In this document: in pieces, positions 57,193 through 64,000 of the stretch
How positions within the stretch are numbered: the stretch's first letter is position 1
How the letters are laid out: each line of letters begins with the position of its first letter
Assembly: GCF_945859705.1 (NCBI RefSeq)
Contig: NC_079136.1
Span: forward strand, 1,591,501 to 1,655,500
Origin: Episyrphus balteatus
Taxonomy: Eukaryota; Arthropoda; Insecta; Diptera; Syrphidae
Length of the DNA: 64,000 nt
Direction of reading: 5' to 3'
Notes under the pieces: model-generated
Database searches by the model: none
What the model was told of the DNA's origin: nothing
The model's input: the letters and a program-made list of their open reading frames with translations, nothing else
Made by a program: the position numbers and the translations under genes

Positions 57193-60152
57193 GTACACAA
57201 GAAATGCATGAGACTCAAGAAAACTATGAAGACCTTGTTACCCGAATTTCTGGCCTTTTAGTTGAGAAGAAATACAAAGATGCTGTAGGTCTTGTGAGGA
57301 AAGCTGATTTCGTTGCTGGCAATTCAGAACTAAGGTAAGCTCTTTCCCCAAAATTTCATGATCCATTTCACTAATATATTCTCCTCTCTCCAAAAAGACA
57401 CACACTTAAATTAGAAGAACAATGCGCTTACTACATAGCTCTTCTCAAATCTTACATGTTTTTAGCAAATGGTTGTAGGGACAGTGTAAGTAAAAGGTTT
57501 TTTTTTTAATGTCCATTTTGTATAACAAATTCCATTTCAGAACGAAGAATTCGGTACACAAATAAAAACTGTTCAATTTCTTCAAGACTCTATTGAGTTC
57601 TCCAAGGTTATTACAAAAGCAGTTCCAAAAATTCAGGAAATGCTTCTCTCAAAGACAAACAGTGATGTATTTGAAGCAGTTGATCTCTTCACAACCGGAT
57701 ATCTTTTTGGAATCAAAGGAACTGAATGCGGAATGCGTCGCATGTTGTATTTGGTGTGGTCCAGTGACAAAGAGAAACGTGATGCTGTATCGAATGCTTA
57801 TAAAAAAGTCCTATTCACTACCGATGAAACAGGAAGGTAAGTTGTTGTGTTCTCTTAAAAGACAGTCAATTTTAAATTTATTTTACTTAGGACTCATGCG
57901 ATAAAGGTTGTACAGAATCTGTGTAAATTCTTTGATGATCTGCTCTACGGCCATTACACAGCCATGGAATGTTTGGTCCGTGAATGGGTGCAAAGTGACG
58001 ACATCGACGCAGTTATTATTCAAGTACTTTTTGAACGTTTCACTCTGAAACTCGAAGGTACCACCGAAAATGAATCTCGCCAGGCCTTGCAACTTCTTAT
58101 CATGGCCTCCAATGCTAAATCTTCAATTGCATCCTCAAACATATCCACAATTGAAACCATAATTTTAAGTGATCGTGCCAAAAAAGATCCACGTCTCTAT
58201 ACAGGCTGCCTTGAGTTTCTTTTGAATTCAGTTGATCAATCGACAAGTTCCAAATACTACAAAAGAATGGAAGCCGACAATTCTTTGGTACAGAACGTCA
58301 TAACATACTTTCAAAAATTTTTCTTCCATCCCAAAGTCCCAGACTTTGACAAGCTTACCATGAGAACAATTGAATTCTTTTACCATCTCTGCCAACAGCC
58401 TGATATTATTTCGCAAAACATTGTAGTTGATTTGTCGCGCAAATTCAAGGAATTTGTAACCAAAGTAGACGAAATACGTGCCTCACAATTGTCTCAGTTT
58501 TCTGATAGTCAACAAAGTGGCACTGATGAACCCATTTCAACGAATATACGTATGCCAACATTTTTGATTGCACGTTTTATGTTTTTGATAGGACACATGA
58601 CCATGAAAGAGATGATATTCCTTGACATTGATGTCTACAATAATATGAAGTTTCGTCAGGAACTTACAGAGGAGAAGAAAAATGCTAAAAAGAAAAATGC
58701 CGCCTTCAATCAGAATAAAAGAAAAACCAATCATAATATGTCGGCTACAGAATCTCTTAAAAGGCTTTCCGGAACAACAGCTGAACCACAACAGGAGGTT
58801 TGACATAATCTTGATTTCCTAAAATATTTGTTTTTAATATGTTTTTGTATATTTTTTAGCCTGATGATGATCTTGTTGGAGCAACAGCAGAAGACAGTAT
58901 TGCTGAACTTATAAATCACATTTGCGAAGATGTCATTTTGAATGACGAAAAGAGTCTTTTAGCCAAAATGGTGCCTTATGTAACTGAAGTCTGCAAATAT
59001 CCATCCAAATACAAGGATCAGCATTTACAACAGGCAGCCACTTTAACCCTCATCCGTTTTATGTCTGTCTCGTCTAAATTCTGCGAGACTCGAATGCCAT
59101 TCCTGATGAACATTCTTAACTGCACAAAGAATATCAAAATCAAATGCAACATAGTTGTGGGTCTGTCCGATCTAACTTTTCGCTTTCCCAATGCCATAGA
59201 GCCTTGGACTGGTCATTTCTATTCGACATTGCACGAAACAAACGATGAACTTCGACTGACTGCCGTCAAAATGCTCAGTCATTTGATTCTTCACGAAATG
59301 ATTAGAGTTAAGGGTCAAATAGCTGATTTAGCAATGTGTATTGTTGATCCCCATGACGAAATCAAGAACATTACTCAACAGTTTTTCAAAGAAATAGCAA
59401 ACAAATCGAATATCCTTTACAATGTTCTGCCGGATATTATTTCCAAGTTGAGCGATACAAATCTGAACATCGAAGAGGAAAAGTATCACATTATAATGCG
59501 TTATATTCTCGGATTAATCCAAAAAGATCGTCAAGTTGAGAGTTTGGTAGAAAAGTTGTGTCTGCGGTTTAAAGTAACAACCGAGGAGAGACAATGGCGT
59601 GATATTTCCTTCTGTTTGAGTTTGTTGAATTACAATGAAAAGACAATTAAGAAACTCATTGATAATATTCAACAGTTTAAAGATAAAGTCCAGGTGGATG
59701 AAGTGTATCAAGCATTTAAGACGATTATTTCGAATACTTCGAAAATGGCAAAACCAGAGTTGAAAACTTTAGTAACCGAATTCGAAAGCCGTTTGAATGA
59801 ATGTCTTGAAGTTAGAGAAGAGAATGCAGATGCAAATTTAAGTGAAAATGCTGAAAATCGTGGAAATGAAACAACCATTGCTAATAGAAAACAAAACAAG
59901 AAACCAACAAAAAAGAAGCAACCGAATAAAGGAGGTCGAAGCAAAAAAGTCAGATCCCAATCTGAATCTGAAGAAAGTTCTGCTGCGTCATCATCTTCAG
60001 AGGAGGAACGACCGAAAGCATCAAATTCAAACAAGGGAGGAAAGGGTTCATCAAAACAGAAAACAAGAAGATCGATAAGAGTAATTGAAGAATCCAACAG
60101 TTCAGATGAAGAACAAATTCCACAGAGGAAAAAAGGACGCAGCCGGAAATGA
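57193..60152 (+). CDS. Cap-D2: Cap-D2, coding exons 3-7 (C-terminal two thirds)
   Basis: Exons 57193-57334, 57398-57485, 57541-57836, 57891-58797 and 58860-60152 complete a 1424-residue protein, close to the roughly 1400 aa usual for NCAPD2. Landmarks: exon 5 FEAVDLFTTGYLFGIKGTEC; exon 6 NLCKFFDDLLYGHYTAMECL; the Cnd1 domain in exon 7 (about residues 1060-1230: KCNIVVGLSDLTFRFPNAIE, YSTLHETNDELRLTAVKMLS, VDPHDEIKNITQQFFKEIAN). The last about 100 residues are a basic, serine-rich disordered tail (SESEESSAASSSSEEE, then KGRSRK), a likely mitotic phosphorylation and DNA-binding region. All junctions keep frame. The donor of exon 6 is GAG|GTTTGA, weaker than the others. The short frames on the other strand across exons 6-7 are shadows. 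Confidence 0.96.
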
Positions 60153-60224
60153 TATCTCTTGAAAGTTTTTACTTTACTTTATCAAATATGTTTTCAAAAT
60201 ATGTATTACAAAATATCAATAATT

Positions 60225-60230
60225 AATAAA
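60225..60230 (+). terminator. Polyadenylation signal of Cap-D2
   Basis: AATAAA 73 nt after the stop codon. Confidence 0.6.
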
Positions 60231-60460
60231 CTACAACATATATTATTTTCAGATATGTATGACAAAAGAAAGTTAATTTTTTGAAAAATATTTTTAGACG
60301 AAGAACAATTTTTCACGTTCAAAAGAGTTATTATGTAAGTCCAATGCAGATAAAATACAATGCCAGTAATAAAAAGCTAGGCTCCCAATCCAAAACTCTC
60401 GCATTTTCGTTCTTTTTTTGATTTAATCTCGTTGGATTCCTAAATTTGGTATTCATAATA

Positions 60461-60596
60461 GTTGCGTTCCTTTGGGAACATTTATATACTGCTCAATACT
60501 TAACACTACTTTGAAATACTTTTCCTATACTGAAAAAGTAGTTCAAAGCTGCTTTAAGTACTAAGCAGTAGATAAATGTTTCCAAAGGAACGCAGC
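60461..60596. mobile_element. 136-bp palindromic MITE, copy 2, TA duplication
   Basis: Same length and same ends (GTTGCGTTCCTTTGGGAACA against complement GCTGCGTTCCTTTGGAAACA) as 33146-33281. TA at 60459-60460 and 60597-60598. More diverged arms than copy 1. Confidence 0.85.
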
Positions 60597-61277
60597 TAAT
60601 GAGTACGGCTTATGATTATAATTGATTCAAGTTTTCAATTTCTATAACTATCTAAAGTTTCTGAAATTCTTTTATTCTTCAAGTCCCCTGATGAATCACT
60701 ATTTTTTCCATTCTCTATTTTATACTCTAGGATTGTAACTGTTTTTGATTTATCAAAACAAATTCGCAATAGTAGCCAAACAGCGAAACATGCTTTCCAT
60801 AATCTCTGCTTTAAGTTGTAAAAACTTTTTATTTCCATCTTCGTTGCCACGTCTGTAAACTATTAAAGCTTTATTTTGAGAGGACGCATTGGCCAAGCTC
60901 TGAAAGCTGTCTTGTTGTTGTGAAAATAAAAGACAATGGGTCATATCTCGAATTTCCAGGATAATTTTTTTGTAACGTGAATCTCCCTCTTTATTTCCAG
61001 GGACCAAAAAATCCCATGAAATACAAATTGGACAAATTATTGCCAATGTTTCACTTAAATTTCACGAATTTTTCATGCTCATGTTTTAAACAAGGGAAAT
61101 ATTTCCAGAGAAATTCTATTCACGCTAGACCCCATTAAAAAAACATAATTGCTGTAAATCGTACAGAAATGCTAACTACAGTGGTGTAAAGACCAGTTAA
61201 AAGAAATGTTAAAAACTATAAAAGACCAAAATACTTGCAAGAACAAATCCTAACATTTTTTCCAATAATTTTAAGGT

Positions 61278-61487
61278 AATAGTCCAATACGCAGTTCGCC
61301 CTAAATATTAGCTGACATTTTTCTCCATTTTTCTTCACTTTTCCGTGTGTTTAATTGTGACAGATAAGCAATGTAGCTGGAACTGAACAAAACTCAGCAG
61401 AAATTCTTGTATACATTTTACCTCGGCTTAACATAGAGAATTTTGTATGTGAGCTAAATATTAGCTCGATCTGGGTACTAGGGTTAT
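61278..61487. mobile_element. Decayed palindromic MITE, relative of 32616-32767
   Basis: Shares GTCCAATACGCAGTTCGCCC and the AGCTAAATATTAGCTCG block in mirrored order with the family at 32616. The arms are imperfect. Confidence 0.5.
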
Positions 61488-62635
61488 ATTCAAAAAATGA
61501 TCCAAATAATATTACAAGATCCTTCAGATCCCATTTCCGCCTCTATTTCGGGGTCTAATCGACCTTTCGCCATATACAGGGTGTTCCAGAATCACCGTCA
61601 CAAACGAAAAAATGGGTTCCTGAGTTTATTTTGATGCCCTTTTTGCGAATGTCGTTCAACTAACGATGAGATAAAAGTTGACCGAATTGATAAATATCTG
61701 TTTTGGTATTGTGTATCTTTTTCGACAAAGATTAGAGTCGATAGTAAATTTTTAAACGAAAAACAAAAAATATCGTTCACAGCTGAAATTCAAAATACCA
61801 AAATTCATTTTCGATTATCAACAAAAGTCGTCTATCGATAGACAAACTACACTCGCAGTAAGGTCCTAGGTCGAAAAATAGCATCAGTTTCGCTAAACGT
61901 CAACTTATTTTAAAAAATTTAATTATTTTCGATAAAGAACAAATCACGTTTTAAACATCTTAAACCTGCCTTTTGTTTATTTTATTTAAAGGTTTTCCCG
62001 CAATTTTTAACCTTACGATTGTAAAATAATTTAACATTAAAGAAAACTTCGTTACTATTTTTAAAACATACATATAAATGCAAAATTGGTATTTTCATCA
62101 ATTGGACTTGAATAACTAGCAACGCAGATGTCGGACTTATAGGGATTTCATACAGCTGGCATTATAAAAATGTGTACCAAATTTAAGCAAAGTTAAAAAA
62201 AATTCATAAGTTGAATGTCTGACTGAGTTATAAACGACCCCTTACTTATGTAAGTCATCGCAGATTTTAAATAGATGTTAGTTAGTTTAGTATCTTTGAT
62301 TGTGTACCTTCTCTTATTTTCTTTGGGTTAATCCACAATATGTAGTTCATAACATGCTATAGTAGGATTCACTTTTTTTTCTAAAAGCCATGCATCTATA
62401 CATTCATTTGATAGGAAAACCAACAACAACACAAAAGAATATACAAACAATATTACTATAATCAAGGAAAAACCATAATGAATTTATTTCAATTTTTTTT
62501 TAATTTTACAATACAATTATAATAATAATAATAATGTGTGAACATGCGTTCATACAACAAACGATTGGAATTTATTACTTAAACCATTTTTCTTATATAA
62601 AACACATGCTAAATTCACTCCACGGAGATAGTGTG

Positions 62636-62670
62636 AAAGAGAGAGAGAGAGCGAGAGAAATAGAGAAGGG
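62636..62670 (+). repeat. GA-rich microsatellite
   Basis: Interrupted (GA)n run. Confidence 0.8.
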
Positions 62671-63164
62671 AAAGAAAATATATTGTATTTTTGTTTTATA
62701 TTATATTGAGAATTCTTGTTCAATTTTGTTATTTTTTTTATACTCCTCTTAGAAATTAATACTTAATATTTAAATTTATATTTTCATTTTATTTTTATTT
62801 ATTTTTTTATTTATATATATTTTTTTTTTTGTTTATAATTACTTTATACAAATTTCTTCCTTTGTTTCAAGTCTATCTAAAAAAAAAGTTGTAATTTTGA
62901 TAAAAGGAGAAATTGATTCCCCTCCGTTTTGCAAATATTTGCTGTTTATAGATTTTTGTTGTGTCTTTAATTAACCGATTGAGCTATTTCGAGATCAAAA
63001 AAAACGAAAAAATTGTTAGAAACAAAGTAATAATAAAAAGAGTTTGAAAACGGGTGATCTTTTTTTTTTGTTTTACTTTCTACATATTTATGTTTTTTTT
63101 TTGTTTATTTTCTTTTTGTTGAGAAGAAGATTAGAAGGACAAGCTAAAGCTTGCTAATAAGTAT

Positions 63165-63566
63165 TTATGTATTCCGAATTTTTCCCGGCACGTAGTTTTT
63201 GTCGATGGTGTTCTCCTGCAAGAACATGTGTAAGCACCGTTCATTTTGGGCCAATGGGTGTCCGGCAATTTTATTGATAAATGCCTCGAGGCCTTTTCGT
63301 CTTTCTTCGATGAAGTTTTCATCGAAAATTCCATCGTCGCCTCGGAAAGGCATTTGGCGCTTCCAAGCTTTGCCCGGTAATGGAGGGACTACAATCTGTA
63401 TTATATTGTTTGTATAATTTTAATGATTGATCTGTTGGAAGTATAATCTTAAGATTAGTATGCGACTTACCTTACTGTCTCTTTCAAGTTCATTTCTGAG
63501 CCATTCAAAGTCACTGTATCTTCGGCGAACACTCGATTCTTTAACTTTGAAAACTGGTAAGTTTGT
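63165..63566 (-). CDS. Snx3: Snx3 (sorting nexin 3), last two coding exons, partial
   Basis: Minus-strand exons 63471-63566 (acceptor TTGTTTCAG, donor AAG|GTAAGT) and 63165-63395 (acceptor AATACAG, stop TAA at 63165) join in frame to 108 residues. They are the C-terminal two thirds of a PX-domain protein. The first part holds RRRYSDFEWLRNELERD with the phosphoinositide-contacting RRYSDF motif, then the PPLPGKAWKRQMPFRGDDG loop and NFIEERRKGLEAFINKIAGH. SNX3 binds PI3P on early endosomes and works with retromer to recycle cargo such as Wntless to the Golgi. The first about 60 residues are missing; I found no matching exon in 63567-64000, so they lie off the right edge. SNX12-type paralogues are similar, but in flies Snx3 is the expected single gene. 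Confidence 0.93.
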
Positions 63567-64000
63567 CTGAAACAAAATAATAGCAATTTTATTTTATGAA
63601 ATACATATATAAGCAGTTTTCATAATCTAGATTAAGACTAAATCTCTTCAAATTACCATTGGTTTTGTAAGGAGACACATTTCACTCGTTCAGAATAATA
63701 AGGGTCAAGTTCATTTGAAATAAGTGCATTATACAGAGCTATGAGAAACTCTTTCTCAGGAACTAAGGGCAGTTTTTAAAACAACATCAACAGTTCTATG
63801 GCCCCAGAATTTCTTTCTTTTATTTTATTTTAGACAAAACGAAACACTTACTTTGTAAGACCTTTTAACATCTAACTTAAAGAGAAGTGGAATTGACCCA
63901 TTTTGTTTTTCTGATTATAACAAATTGTACAACAGTTGAACTGAAAAGTAAGTGAATATATCGTCGGCACAACGCCAACCTCGAATCTGCATTTTTGGAC
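63567..64000 (-). other. Start of the upstream Snx3 intron (toward 5')
   Basis: No exon or repeat was recognised. It presumably belongs to an intron reaching beyond the window. Confidence 0.5.

Larger units (their letters stand above)
60231..63164. other. Intergenic between Cap-D2 and Snx3
   Basis: Two genes converge here. It contains the 136-bp MITE copy 2, a decayed palindromic element, a possible transposon end ACAGGGTGTTCCAGAATCAC at 61577 without a visible partner, and a GA-rich run near 62636-62670. The Snx3 3' UTR probably lies within 62.9-63.16 kb. Confidence 0.5.

Noticed and set aside
59708..60097. 129-codon minus-strand open frame opposite Cap-D2 exon 7
   Set aside because: Antisense shadow of the low-complexity Lys/Ser/Glu tail.

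Overview
The window looks like AT-rich nuclear DNA of a dipteran insect, probably a brachyceran fly. The evidence is spliced genes with GT-AG introns, proteins of conserved eukaryotic families, and intergenic DNA packed with short terminal-inverted-repeat (TIR) elements, a tRNA-derived SINE and a Helitron-like element. I cannot name the species. No bacterial genes, CRISPR arrays or rRNA were seen.

Four genes are well supported. (1) CNOT10, a CCR4-NOT subunit, on the minus strand: eight coding exons from 45561 down to 24156, encoding 600 aa, with one intron of about 19.2 kb (26042-45236). (2) A two-exon, 150-aa helical/coiled-coil protein of unknown function on the plus strand (33941-34469), nested in that intron. 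(3) Cap-D2/NCAPD2, the condensin I HEAT subunit, on the plus strand: seven exons, 47759-60152, 1424 aa, first intron 5.6 kb. (4) Snx3, a PX-domain sorting nexin, on the minus strand: its last two coding exons lie at 63165-63566 and the rest is off the right edge. A weaker fifth candidate is the first coding exon of a secreted protein on the minus strand (10040-10183), with a TATA box upstream and no further exons found in the window.

Region by region: 1-10 kb is repeat-rich. It holds two paralogous repeat copies, each carrying a different insertion that is absent from the other, a broken Tc1/mariner-type transposase and a 1.2-kb TIR element. 10-11 kb holds the candidate promoter and first exon. 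11-23 kb is gene-free and carries about a dozen TIR elements with readable target-site duplications (TTAA, TTA, ATT, TA, 5 bp, 9 bp), including a foldback element with tandem repeats in its arms and a Transib-like element. 24-26 kb is the 3' part of CNOT10. 26-45 kb is its giant intron, with the nested gene, a duplicated 0.83-kb element, three copies of one TTA-flanked family, a 1.1-kb foldback with 8-bp duplications, a SINE and a 5'-truncated non-LTR insertion. 45.2-45.6 kb holds CNOT10 exons 2 and 1. The 2.2 kb between the divergent CNOT10 and Cap-D2 starts is about half short TIR elements. 48.4-54 kb is Cap-D2 intron 1, with elements nested inside elements. 60-63 kb is intergenic with two more small elements.

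The genes have unrelated housekeeping roles: mRNA deadenylation, mitotic chromosome condensation and endosome-to-Golgi retrieval. They share no operon-like logic; the only structural relations are the nesting and the divergent CNOT10/Cap-D2 promoter. I see no convincing new multi-gene system. The most distinctive content is the dense, well-resolved layering of small mobile elements. All superfamily names rest on TIR ends and duplication length, because almost no transposase coding sequence remains.
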